DNA of 64,000 nt, taken from positions 1-64,000 of the forward strand of contig JAIBEI010000031.1 in NCBI GenBank assembly GCA_019459055.1. The letters are read 5' to 3'. Position 1 is the stretch's first letter. Each line of letters begins with the position of its first letter. Shown here in pieces: positions 32,191 through 40,613 of this stretch. A program made the position numbers and the translations under genes. The DNA is from Thiobacillus sp. (lineage in GTDB: Bacteria; Pseudomonadota; Gammaproteobacteria; Burkholderiales; Thiobacillaceae). The notes beneath the pieces are model-generated. The model saw only the letters and a program-made list of their open reading frames with translations, ran no database searches and had not been told where the DNA came from.

Positions 32191-33609
32191 ATGCTGATCG
32201 GCTTCGTCGTGCTGTATCTGGTGCTATCCATCGGCATCGGCCTGTATGCCGCCACCAAAGTCCACAGCGCGGCCGACTACATCACCGCCGGCCGCTCGCT
32301 GCCGATGGTCGTCGTCATCGCCATGGTATTCGCCACCTGGTTCGGCGCCGAAACCGTGCTCGGCATCCCCGCCACCTTCCTCGACGAGAATCTCGGCGGC
32401 ACAATTTCCGATCCCTTCGGCGCCTCGCTGGCGCTGATCCTGTTCGGCCTGTTTTTCGCCCGCCCGCTGTACCGAATGAAGCTCATCACCCTGGGCGACT
32501 TCTTCCGCCAGCGCTACAACCGTGCGGTCGAGGTGGTGATCTCGGCCGCGATCGCGCTGTCCTACCTGGGCTGGGTGTCGGCGCAGGTGGTGGCGCTGGG
32601 GCTGGTGTTCAGCGTGCTCTCGGACGGCCTCATCACCCAGCCGCAGGGCATCGTCATCGGCGCGGCGGTGGTGATGCTCTACACACTGTTCGGCGGCATG
32701 TGGTCGGTGGCGCTGACCACACTGGTGCAGATGACCGTCATCGTCGTCGGCCTGTTGTGGATTTCAAAGCTGGTGGGCGACATGCCCGAGATCAATGGCA
32801 TCGCGCCGGTGGTCGAGCACGCTACCGCCGCCGGCAAGTTCGAATTCTGGCCGCCGCTGGAATGGGCGGCGGTGGTCACCTTCATCGCCGGCCTGTTGAC
32901 CATGGGGCTGGGCTCGATCCCGCAGCAGGACGTTTTCCAGCGCGCCAACGCCGGCTCGTCCGAACGCATCGCGGTGTGGGGCACCGTCATCGGCGGCGCG
33001 CTGTACTTCGTCTTCGCCGCGGTGCCGATCTACCTCACCTATTCCGCCACCCTGGTCGACCCCGCCATGACCGCGGCCGTGCTGGCCGACGACGCCCAGC
33101 TGGTGCTGCCCACCTTCGTCAAGACCCATCTGCCGCTCTACGCGCAGATCGTTTTTTACGGCGCGCTGCTGTCGGTCATCATGTCGACCGCCTCCGGCAC
33201 CCTGCTGGCGCCGTCGGTCACCATCTCGGAAAACATCATCAAGGAATTCATGCCGCATCACCGCATGAGCCAGAAAAGGCTGCTGTGGGTCACCCGCAGC
33301 GTCGTCGTCGTCTTCGCCGTGCTGGTGGTGTTCTATTCGCTGTGGTCGCTGCAAACCGAAACCAGCATCCACCAGATGGTCGCCAATGCCTACAAGATCA
33401 CGCTGGCCTGCGCCTTCGTCCCGCTGGTAGCGGGGCTGTACTGGAAGCGCGCCACCAACCTGGGGGCGGGGCTTTCCATCGTGCTGGGGTTCGGCTGCTG
33501 GATCGCGATGGAATTCATCGCCCCGGATGCCGCATTGCCGCCGCAGTTCGCCGGCCTCATCGCCAGTACGTTAGGAATGGTGGCTGGGAGCGCATTGGCC
33601 GCTAAATGA
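32191..33609 (+). CDS. Sodium:solute symporter family protein
   Basis: The 472-residue protein is an SSS-family transporter with about 12-13 membrane helices. The N-terminal GIGLYAATKVHSAADYITAG and ATWFGAETVLGIPATFLDENLGG are typical of the first helices and sodium site, and GSIPQQDVFQRANAGSSERI lies in the middle of the fold. The substrate (often a small organic acid, proline or similar solute) cannot be assigned. The ATG at 32191 has AAGGA upstream. It starts nine bases after ubiB and may be the last gene of the ubi unit, but function gives no link. Confidence 0.88.
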   Translation: MLIGFVVLYLVLSIGIGLYAATKVHSAADYITAGRSLPMVVVIAMVFATWFGAETVLGIPATFLDENLGGTISDPFGASLALILFGLFFARPLYRMKLITLGDFFRQRYNRAVEVVISAAIALSYLGWVSAQVVALGLVFSVLSDGLITQPQGIVIGAAVVMLYTLFGGMWSVALTTLVQMTVIVVGLLWISKLVGDMPEINGIAPVVEHATAAGKFEFWPPLEWAAVVTFIAGLLTMGLGSIPQQDVFQRANAGSSERIAVWGTVIGGALYFVFAAVPIYLTYSATLVDPAMTAAVLADDAQLVLPTFVKTHLPLYAQIVFYGALLSVIMSTASGTLLAPSVTISENIIKEFMPHHRMSQKRLLWVTRSVVVVFAVLVVFYSLWSLQTETSIHQMVANAYKITLACAFVPLVAGLYWKRATNLGAGLSIVLGFGCWIAMEFIAPDAALPPQFAGLIASTLGMVAGSALAAK

Positions 33610-33820
33610 CGACTGAATGCAGCGTTAAAGTTCCTCCCGGAAGGACCGTAATACCGTTGAGTTACTTATTCTTATCCTTTATCCTTCGACGATGAAAAAT
33701 TGAGAACCAGTCGTTCCCTCAGATCAAATCTTTGACGAATCCACTCCGGTCTGAACCCCGGATAACCAGAAAACCAACCCGGCAACACCACGCCAGCTCG
33801 AGAAAATGGGGAATACAACA

Positions 33821-35371
33821 ATGCACAACATGAAAGCAATCAAAGGCCTGCTCCTCGCTGGGCTGATTGGAACAAGCGGAATACTGACGGGATGTGGCGG
33901 GGGGGGGGGCGCCGCTACGCCATCGTACTGGACGATCGACGTGCGGGCGGACGCCACGGCGCTGCCGATCAATATCGCGCACGAAGGGCCGAATATTGGC
34001 GGTCGTTACACCACCACGCTGTATGTCGAAGTGAAGGATTCCGCTGGCCGGCCAATTCCGGGTGGTGAAGATATTGTAGGCTGTTCTTATGTGGGCGGGC
34101 TCGATTCGGGGCCGCTCTACTATCTGGATGGCGATCCAGACCACGAAACGACGGAAACCATCGATGGCGTTGAAATCACCACGCCCAATGCGTATCGCGC
34201 TGTAACGCTGTCTCCAAACGCGGGCTTGGCAACCTTCCATTTTCTTGCCTCCGATGTGGCTGGCCCGGCTACCGTACGCTGTTCCGTGACCGACGCTGGC
34301 AATGTTGTTCGCTCGGATGAAGTGACGATCCAGGTGGGTAGCAATACGCCCAGCGGCAAGGTTTCCCAGGTCGTGTTTGATAGCTCCAGCCCAAATTACC
34401 TGTTCGTACAGGGTTACAACGGCCCGACACAACTCCAGGTACAGGTCAATGTAGTGGATGAGGCCGGGCAGCCGATCGTCAATTTCCCCGCCGGGGTCAA
34501 CAATCTGCAGCTTCGTATCGTTCCCGACCCGGCATCGCTGGCCGATGACGGCGCCACTTTGCGCGGTGTCGACGCCTACGGCCAGGCTGTTGCCGGCACG
34601 TCGATCCTTGTCAGGAGCACCAATGGTCAAGCCCAGTTCACCCTGGTCAGCGGCAACGCGGCCGGCATGATCCTGATCGAGGCGATCAGCGACCGTGCCG
34701 ACAATGATGTCGGCAATGGCGTGACAGAAGCCATATACAACCATGTCGCCGTCTCAGCGGTAACATCGGCGCCGACGCAAGCGCCGACCACGACGCCCCT
34801 GGCGATCAGCACCACCAACCCGCCGGCAGCTACGGCCAACATTCCTTATGGCACGCTGCTCGAAGCCACGGGTGGCTCGGCGCCGTACACCTGGTCACTG
34901 GTTACTCCGGGCGCGCTGCCGACGGGACTCTCGCTGAACACCTCCGGGGTGATTTCGGGGACGCCGTTTGGCGGCACGGCCGGGACCTATAACTTTGTGG
35001 TTCAAGTCAGGGATGCCCAGGGCACGACGCTGCAGAAGTCGATGGCGATTTCCTACACGGCGCCGACTCCGGTTCCCCCGGCGGAAACAGCCCCAACCAT
35101 TACGACGACTTCACTTTCGTCGGGCAAGGTGGGGGTGCCATACATCACTGTGGTGACCGCTACGGGTGGAACGCCGCCTTATGACTGGAGTGCGGTTGGA
35201 TTGCCTACCGGATTGTCGATGACCACTACCGGCGTGATCAGCGGCACCCCGTCTACACCTTGTATTCCAGGTGTTCCAGCGGGTACATTGCCCACCTGTC
35301 AGGTCGCCCTAACGGCCACAAGTGGTTCGCTGTATTCGACCAGACTGGTTGTGTTGCAAGTCAATCCGTAA
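33821..35371 (+). CDS. Lipoprotein with putative Ig-like domains and a G11 tract
   Basis: The 516-residue protein starts with a lipoprotein signal (KGLLLAGLIGTSGILTGC) followed by a glycine run and then extended beta domains. Two C-terminal repeats, ATGGSAPYTWSLV ... SGTPFGG and ATGGTPPYDWSAVGLP ... SGTPSTP, match the He_PIG putative Ig family. The N-terminal part (VEVKDSAGRPIPGG) resembles invasin-type Ig folds. It is probably anchored to the outer membrane and exposed. The ATG at 33821 is preceded by TGGGGA at eight bases. An 11-G run directly after the lipobox codes the glycines, so slippage would switch the gene off. Codon use is less GC-biased than its neighbours, suggesting transfer. 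Confidence 0.75.
   Translation: MHNMKAIKGLLLAGLIGTSGILTGCGGGGGAATPSYWTIDVRADATALPINIAHEGPNIGGRYTTTLYVEVKDSAGRPIPGGEDIVGCSYVGGLDSGPLYYLDGDPDHETTETIDGVEITTPNAYRAVTLSPNAGLATFHFLASDVAGPATVRCSVTDAGNVVRSDEVTIQVGSNTPSGKVSQVVFDSSSPNYLFVQGYNGPTQLQVQVNVVDEAGQPIVNFPAGVNNLQLRIVPDPASLADDGATLRGVDAYGQAVAGTSILVRSTNGQAQFTLVSGNAAGMILIEAISDRADNDVGNGVTEAIYNHVAVSAVTSAPTQAPTTTPLAISTTNPPAATANIPYGTLLEATGGSAPYTWSLVTPGALPTGLSLNTSGVISGTPFGGTAGTYNFVVQVRDAQGTTLQKSMAISYTAPTPVPPAETAPTITTTSLSSGKVGVPYITVVTATGGTPPYDWSAVGLPTGLSMTTTGVISGTPSTPCIPGVPAGTLPTCQVALTATSGSLYSTRLVVLQVNP
33899..33909 (+). repeat. G11 homopolymer inside lipoprotein gene
   Basis: Eleven consecutive G directly after the lipobox cysteine codon and the next base pair of codons; any gain or loss other than multiples of three shifts the frame near residue 26. 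Confidence 0.85.
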
Positions 35372-35388
35372 TCAAAACACGGCAATTA

Positions 35389-35417
35389 GCCCGCCACATT
35401 TGTGGCGGGCTTTTTTT
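35389..35417 (+). terminator. Rho-independent terminator of lipoprotein gene
   Basis: A 9-bp stem GCCCGCCAC/GTGGCGGGC with an ATTT loop followed by seven T, 18 bases past the stop codon. Confidence 0.92.
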
Positions 35418-35594
35418 GGGCGTGCATCCGGCAGGGCGCACTCGCTTCAACGGAAACGGGGGGCGACCACGGTTTCCGGATTCAGCTCCCGGTCCATTCC
35501 GGTCACATGCTGGTGCCGGGGGGGGGCCGAAGGCTTGATTATCCTGACATCGGAAGGCCGTCAGCCAATATTCCGTCCAGACGCGTGGTAAAAC

Positions 35595-37223
35595 TCAGCG
35601 CAGATATCCTTCGTGCTCCAGTTTGAGCAGAATCTGCTGCACCGCTTCGTCGATGCCAAGATGGGTGGTGTCGATTGCCAGCTCCGGATTTTCCGGCACC
35701 TCGTAGGGATCCGAAACGCCGGTGAATTCTGGGATCAGCCCGGCGCGCGCCTTGGCGTAGAGGCCTTTGCGGTCGCGCGACTCGCAGGTTTCGATGGGAG
35801 TGGAGACATGGATTTCGATGAAGCCACCGACCGCTTCGATCATGGCACGCACGTCACGGCGCGTCAGGCGGTACGGCGCAATTGGCGCGCAGATGGCGAT
35901 GCCGCGGTTTTTCGTGATTTCGGCGGCGACAAAACCGATGCGCCGCACGTTGATGTCGCGGTGCACCTTGGAGAATCCGAGTTCGGATGACAGGTGGCGG
36001 CGCACGATGTCGCCATCGAGCAAGGTCACGGAGCGCCCGCCCATTTCCATCAGCCGTGCGGTCAGCGCGCGCGCCAGGGTGGACTTGCCCGAACCGGACA
36101 GGCCGGTAAAAAACACTGTGAAGCCCTGGCGTTCGCGCGGCGGGCTCTGCCGGTGCAGTTCACTCAGCACTTCGGGGAAGCTGTACCAGTCGGGGATCTT
36201 CAGACCGGCCCGCATGCGGCGCTGGAATTCTTCGCCGCTCAGGGTAAGCAGGCGTGCGTTTGTGGGCGCGTCGGATTCCGGCAGATGTTCGGCGCGATCC
36301 TCCACATACACCATGCGCGGGTAGGCAATGAGCTGCACGCCGATTTTGTCGGCCAACTCGGCGACGGGCAGGTCGGCCTGGGGTGGGGCGAGGTCTTCGC
36401 CGCGGCGGCAGCTGCCGCCGGCCTGGTGTTCGCCGCCGACAATCAGCAGGCTACAACCGTAATTGCGCGCGACGATGGCGCGCAACAGCAGTGCACAGGC
36501 ACTGGCTTCGCGCGGCGGCGCCGGCAGCAGCGACAACTGGGTGGTGGCCGCCGGAAAACGCTCGCGGATGGCGAGAAAGCTGCGCACCAGGCCAAAATAA
36601 CCGGGCGCGTCGGTGATGTCCCCGCCCACCTGCGGATGCAGCAGCAGGTTGGCCTCGTTCTCGATCGCACTTTTCAGGCAGAACTCGAACTGCGCACGGT
36701 GCATCGGATGATGTGCCTGCCAGGCAATGACGCGTCGCCAGCCGCGGCGGACAAGCAGCGCGCGCAACTCGGCCGGGGTGGCGCGCAGGCTGACAAAGTC
36801 CGGATGCGGCGGCAAGGATGCGCCCTCGACACGGCCGCCCAGATGCCAGCTGTCGCCGTCCCGCCACGCGTCGCTGACGGTCAGCACCGCGAGCATGAAT
36901 CCTTCGCCATCGCGCAGCGCCACCCGGTCGCCCGGCTTGAGCTCGGCCGCGATTTTTTGACGACTTCCGAGCGTGACCGGCAGCGGCCAGAAAGTGCCGT
37001 CATCGAGCTTCATTTCGGTTGCGACCTGCACGCATTGCGCGCGCGTCATGAAGCCGGCAAGCGGCGAGTAGGCGCCGCTCATCAGCATTTCAAGCTCGCA
37101 CTGCTGCCGCCAGTCGAGATCGAGCGAAGGCAGGCTCAAGGCTTCCTGTTTGAGCGCGTCGGCCTGGGTCGGGTCGATCAGGTTGACGAGGGTGCCGCCG
37201 TAGGGTGCGATCAATTGATTCAT
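35595..37223 (-). CDS. cysC: APS kinase fused to a degenerate ATP-sulfurylase domain
   Basis: The 543-residue protein joins an ATP-sulfurylase-like domain (1-355) to an APS kinase domain (365-543). The kinase half looks intact: Walker A GLSGSGKST at 374-382, LLDGDIVRRHLSSELGFS, DPYEVPENPEL and KGLYAKARAG. It should turn adenylylsulfate into PAPS. In the first half the active-site block normally reading QTRNPMHRAH is QAHHPMHRAQ (169-178), and GRDHAG is GGEHQAG (263-269); the scaffold motifs LMSGAYSPLAGFM and RNYGC remain. Sulfurylase activity is therefore doubtful. The ATG at 37223 is used; its Shine-Dalgarno is weak. It lies 22 bases after a DHH phosphoesterase on the same strand. Confidence 0.82.
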   Translation of the reverse strand: MNQLIAPYGGTLVNLIDPTQADALKQEALSLPSLDLDWRQQCELEMLMSGAYSPLAGFMTRAQCVQVATEMKLDDGTFWPLPVTLGSRQKIAAELKPGDRVALRDGEGFMLAVLTVSDAWRDGDSWHLGGRVEGASLPPHPDFVSLRATPAELRALLVRRGWRRVIAWQAHHPMHRAQFEFCLKSAIENEANLLLHPQVGGDITDAPGYFGLVRSFLAIRERFPAATTQLSLLPAPPREASACALLLRAIVARNYGCSLLIVGGEHQAGGSCRRGEDLAPPQADLPVAELADKIGVQLIAYPRMVYVEDRAEHLPESDAPTNARLLTLSGEEFQRRMRAGLKIPDWYSFPEVLSELHRQSPPRERQGFTVFFTGLSGSGKSTLARALTARLMEMGGRSVTLLDGDIVRRHLSSELGFSKVHRDINVRRIGFVAAEITKNRGIAICAPIAPYRLTRRDVRAMIEAVGGFIEIHVSTPIETCESRDRKGLYAKARAGLIPEFTGVSDPYEVPENPELAIDTTHLGIDEAVQQILLKLEHEGYLR

Positions 37224-37245
37224 TTCAGCTCAGGAGGAAACCGCG

Positions 37246-38202
37246 TTAACCAAAAGTTTTGAAAAACAGAGCAACAAACCGGCCAAGCTCGGATTCCGGC
37301 AGGTGATTGATGCCGGCAGCACCACGGCGTCCGCCGCCGCTGTCGAACTGGCTGCACAGTTCATCCGCGCCCGACCGGGCAGCCAGCGGCGAACGCACGC
37401 TGACAAGATAACCTCCCTCCGGTTTGGCAGTGAGAACGGCATGCGCCTGCGTGGGCGACTCGACTGCCAGCTGATTGCCAAACACGCCGGAAATCCGTCG
37501 CGCCCACTTTTCTGCGGGCAGCATGAAGATGCGGCCGCTGGCGCGCACTTCCGTGGCGCTGAGGGCAACGGCGCGCGTCATGTCTTCCTGGTAGCCGGCT
37601 TTCAGCGTTGCGTAGGCGGTCGACTCGGCGATGAACGCGAACGGATCGGCAAACGGGTGCAGCTGGCGATACAAATCGGCCGGATCGAAAAACAGGTCGT
37701 CGAGTGTTTCACCATAGCCGTTGTAGTTGAGGCATTCGCCCAGCGACTGCAATTGTGTGAGGTTCGCAGCAGACAGATCGAGTGGCATCGCAGCCTGCCG
37801 CGCAGCGTCCGCAAGATTATCGCCAAACGCGGCGGTGACCGCCCACGCCAGATGCCTGCCCTGCAAGTACTGATTCACCAGCAGGCTGGTGCAGACGTTG
37901 GCATCGGTATCGATGTGCGGCTCAAAATGCGGATGCGTCGGGATGTCTCCCGGCTGATGGTGGTCGAAGTAGCGAACATGGGCACCCGCTTCGAGCAGCC
38001 TGTCCAGCGCATCGCGGTTTTTCGACAGTGCAATGTCGAGCACAGTGATGCGGTCGCCCACCCCGGCCTTGACCCGTTTCAGCAGGCTGATGTCGCGCTT
38101 GGGGCCGGTGACCAGCTTGGAATCGGCGGGGTCGGCCAGGCGCAGCTGGTGCAGCGCGCAGAGGCCGTCGGCATCGCCGTTGAAAACGTCAATCAGATTC
38201 AT
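37246..38202 (-). CDS. DHH/DHHA1-family phosphoesterase
   Basis: The 318-residue protein has DHH-superfamily motifs: MNLIDVFNGDADGLCALHQL (motif I, DxDG), ITVLDIALSKN (motif II), YFDHHQPGD (motif III, DHH) and a C-terminal DHHA1-like GGGRRGAAGINHL. Such enzymes cleave phosphodiesters or phosphomonoesters with Mn(II); NrnA-type members remove the 3' phosphate of pAp. Because the next gene makes PAPS, recycling of PAP is an attractive role, though this is an inference. The ATG at 38202 opens the domain, and upstream in-frame codons are not conserved in type. Confidence 0.8.
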   Translation of the reverse strand: MNLIDVFNGDADGLCALHQLRLADPADSKLVTGPKRDISLLKRVKAGVGDRITVLDIALSKNRDALDRLLEAGAHVRYFDHHQPGDIPTHPHFEPHIDTDANVCTSLLVNQYLQGRHLAWAVTAAFGDNLADAARQAAMPLDLSAANLTQLQSLGECLNYNGYGETLDDLFFDPADLYRQLHPFADPFAFIAESTAYATLKAGYQEDMTRAVALSATEVRASGRIFMLPAEKWARRISGVFGNQLAVESPTQAHAVLTAKPEGGYLVSVRSPLAARSGADELCSQFDSGGGRRGAAGINHLPESELGRFVALFFKTFG

Positions 38203-38557
38203 GGGCGACTGGATGGGCGATGGGGTTGGGTTGGCGCCTGGCTTGGAAGTGCGGCCATTGTATGAAGGCAAGCACCACAATGACAAGCACATGCAGGACA
38301 GCGTAGCGCAGCCAGATTACTGGCTGCGTAGCGAAATGCTGGCGGTCGGTGCTCGGCAGAAACGGCAAGGCCTCAAAATTGCTGCCCGTATTTATCGATT
38401 TCGCCGGTCAGTCCAAGGTGCAGGAACAAGGCCGCCAGCGGCAGCGAAGCAGCCACGCCGGGCAGACGCGCGGCACCAGGCTGCCGTAGATGACGAACGC
38501 GGTGTTACACCCGTGCGGACAGCCACAACATGCTGCAGGGATTGCTTTCGCTGCGCC
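38203..38557. other. Gap with a decayed coding fragment
   Basis: No intact gene is visible in 355 bases. On the minus strand 38373-38503 stays open for over 40 codons and ends in a protein-like tail (AALFLHLGLTGEIDKYGQQF then stop). Just upstream, in another frame, is CNTAFVIYGSLVPR (about 38468-38510), which resembles the opening of small VanZ-like membrane proteins. This looks like a frameshifted remnant. Confidence 0.35.
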
Positions 38558-39805
38558 TCACGGCTGGGCGGTGTCCTGCATGCGCAGCAACGCAGGGGCG
38601 ACGCGTGCGCCGGGGCGCTCCGCGCCCTGCCAGCCGGGATAGGCCGCCAGTTCGCGCGCCAGCCCATCCGGCAGGCGACACGGCGGCTGGCCCGCAAGCA
38701 GCTGCGGCGTCAGTTCCGGCGCGGCGACCGCCAACCAATCGGGCTGGTAGTCCAGCGTAAGGTTGTGCACCGCCTCGCCCCCATGCAAGGGGATTGCAGC
38801 CGCCACCACATTGGCGATCACGCGCTGGCGATACGCCGCGCCCTCGGCCTGGCGTATCAGGATGCCCGCGCCCGACGCCAGCACGGTGTTGGAAAAAATG
38901 TCCATCTCGCGCGGCACGTCGTTGTGCGGCTGGATGCGGATCGCATCGCCACCGCCGTTGATGAACACATTGTCGTACACCGCCACCCGCCCCTCGGCCT
39001 GCAGCAATGCTTCGCTAGGATTGTGCAGGAACAGGTTGCCGTAGACTAGGTAGCGATCCTCGCTGCCCGCGCCCGCCAGCGGGAAGTGTCCCAGCAGGAC
39101 GTTGGGGCGTGCCTGCGGCCCGGGCAATGCATCCTGTTTGGAAAATACGTTGTAGCGGATCACCGTGTCGTGACGGTCGGAATTTTCGGCTGCGCGCGTC
39201 TTCTGGTGCTTGATCTGCAGGTTGTACCCCAGCGTGTACGTGATCCGGTTGGCCTCGATGACGCCCCCGACAAAGGGATCGCTGCCATCGGAATCACCGA
39301 AATACATGCCGGTTCCCACACGCTCGATGCGGTTGTTGCTGACCACCCAGCCGAATGCCGGACACTTGGTGGAGATGCCCACATTCTGCTGCGACGCGGC
39401 GTGGTCGTGGATGAAGAGATGTTCCAGCGTGATGAAATCGGCATAACGGCTGTGACCCTCGGCCTTGACTGCATCCACCGGCAGGCTGCGGCCATCAAGT
39501 TCCAAATGACGCAAAACCAGGTGACGCACGTTAACCAGGCTGACCGTATTGGCGCCCAGCCGCGCAATGAAGCGCGGCGGCGCAGCCGGGTCGGCGGCTT
39601 CGATGACGATCGGCTGGCCGGCATGCCCGGACAGATTGTGGAGCGGCAAGCCCTGGCGGTAATCGCCCGGCGCCAGCAGCACGCGGTCGCCCGGCTGCAG
39701 GCGGCGCAAATAATCGCGGTAATTTTGCGCATCCACGCGGTAATCCGCGGCTGCCACCATATCCGTCAGCAGGCAGAGCATCCCCATGCAGACGGCTCGC
39801 CGCAT
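38558..39805 (-). CDS. Secreted right-handed beta-helix protein
   Basis: The 415-residue product has a signal peptide (MRRAVCMGMLCLLTDMVAAA) and a right-handed parallel beta-helix domain. The opening DYLRRLQPGDRVLLAPGDYR and GQPIVIEAADPAAPPRF are typical of chondroitinase-B/alginate lyase-like folds, then repeated turns such as LEHLFIHDHAASQQNVGIST, NNRIERVGTGMYFGDSDG and YDNVFINGGGDAIRI. It may bind or cut an acidic polysaccharide; catalytic residues cannot be confirmed. The ATG at 39805 is chosen from the signal peptide. A longer frame runs upstream to 39868 through the inverted-repeat element. No ribosome site is clear. Confidence 0.78.
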   Translation of the reverse strand: MRRAVCMGMLCLLTDMVAAADYRVDAQNYRDYLRRLQPGDRVLLAPGDYRQGLPLHNLSGHAGQPIVIEAADPAAPPRFIARLGANTVSLVNVRHLVLRHLELDGRSLPVDAVKAEGHSRYADFITLEHLFIHDHAASQQNVGISTKCPAFGWVVSNNRIERVGTGMYFGDSDGSDPFVGGVIEANRITYTLGYNLQIKHQKTRAAENSDRHDTVIRYNVFSKQDALPGPQARPNVLLGHFPLAGAGSEDRYLVYGNLFLHNPSEALLQAEGRVAVYDNVFINGGGDAIRIQPHNDVPREMDIFSNTVLASGAGILIRQAEGAAYRQRVIANVVAAAIPLHGGEAVHNLTLDYQPDWLAVAAPELTPQLLAGQPPCRLPDGLARELAAYPGWQGAERPGARVAPALLRMQDTAQP

Positions 39806-39808
39806 TTT

Positions 39809-39947
39809 GGGCGTGTTAAACACTAATTTCGCGTCCGTAAAATTAGCCCAGATTTTCGCATAGGGCATGCGAGGTGTTCAGTAGGGTGCGCCATGCGCAC
39901 CGTAAAGCATGGATCGGGGGCATCCGGGATTAGTGTTTAACACGCCC
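39809..39947. mobile_element. 139-bp element with perfect 19-bp terminal inverted repeats (MITE-like)
   Basis: GGGCGTGTTAAACACTAAT at 39809-39827 is repeated exactly in inverted orientation at 39929-39947, enclosing 101 bases. Inside is a second hairpin, GGTGCGC-CAT-GCGCACC (39885-39901). There is no coding capacity and no obvious target duplication. The right end touches the aroK stop codon and the left end lies three bases before the beta-helix start. Confidence 0.65.
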
Positions 39948-40498
39948 TAATCCGCCGGATCGGGCAGCGGCAGCCCGCTCTTCAGCAAGTCCAGCTTGCC
40001 GCAGAGGCTGCGGGTCATCCCCCCCACGCCCTGGCGCCCGGTATCCACCACAATGTCGGCCACTTCGCGATACAGCGGGTCGCGCTGCTGGTATAGCTCG
40101 CGCAGTTTGGCCAGCGGGTTGTCCGTTTGCAGCAGCGGGCGGTTGCGGTCGTGCCGCGTGCGTTCATACAAATGCTCGGGGGTACCGCGCAAATAAATCA
40201 CCACGCCATTTTTCTTCAGGTTTTCGCGGTTGGCTACCGACAGCACCACGCCGCCGCCGGTGGCCAGCACGATTCCGGACCGGGTCGTCAGCTCGGCGAT
40301 CACCGCCTCCTCGCGCTTGCGAAACCCCGCCTCGCCCTCGATTTCGAAAATCACCGGAATCTTGACCCCGGTGCGCGCCTCGATCTCGTGGTCGGAGTCG
40401 TAAAAGGGGCAGCCGTAATGCCGGGCCAGCAGCCGCCCCACCGTGGTCTTGCCGGCGCCCATCAGCCCGACGAGGAAAAGATTGTCTTGCTTGCTCAT
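39947..40498 (-). CDS. aroK: Shikimate kinase
   Basis: AroK phosphorylates shikimate in the chorismate pathway. The 183-residue protein has Walker [19 protein letters not shown], the shikimate-binding [20 protein letters not shown] and the TGGGVV loop, and the lid RNRPLL. In most proteobacteria pilQ-aroK-aroB are contiguous; here a terminator separates it from pilQ, and the inverted-repeat element followed by unrelated genes replaces aroB. The ATG at 40498 is standard. Confidence 0.95.
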   Translation of the reverse strand: MSKQDNLFLVGLMGAGKTTVGRLLARHYGCPFYDSDHEIEARTGVKIPVIFEIEGEAGFRKREEAVIAELTTRSGIVLATGGGVVLSVANRENLKKNGVVIYLRGTPEHLYERTRHDRNRPLLQTDNPLAKLRELYQQRDPLYREVADIVVDTGRQGVGGMTRSLCGKLDLLKSGLPLPDPAD

Positions 40499-40570
40499 AG
40501 CGCCATTCTAATAGAGAGTGGCCCGTTGGAAAGCCGCGCACGGAGAAGGCACGGGAAGAAAATCGGGACG

Positions 40571-40598
40571 AAAAAAAGCGCGGGACAAGCCCGCGCTT
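40571..40598 (-). terminator. Rho-independent terminator of the pil operon
   Basis: On the minus strand AAGCGCGGG/CCCGCGCTT (40576-40584 with 40590-40598) with a 5-nt loop is followed by a U run that starts in the stem (A-run 40571-40577). Confidence 0.85.
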
Positions 40599-40613
40599 GG
40601 GTACGCTCCGCGA

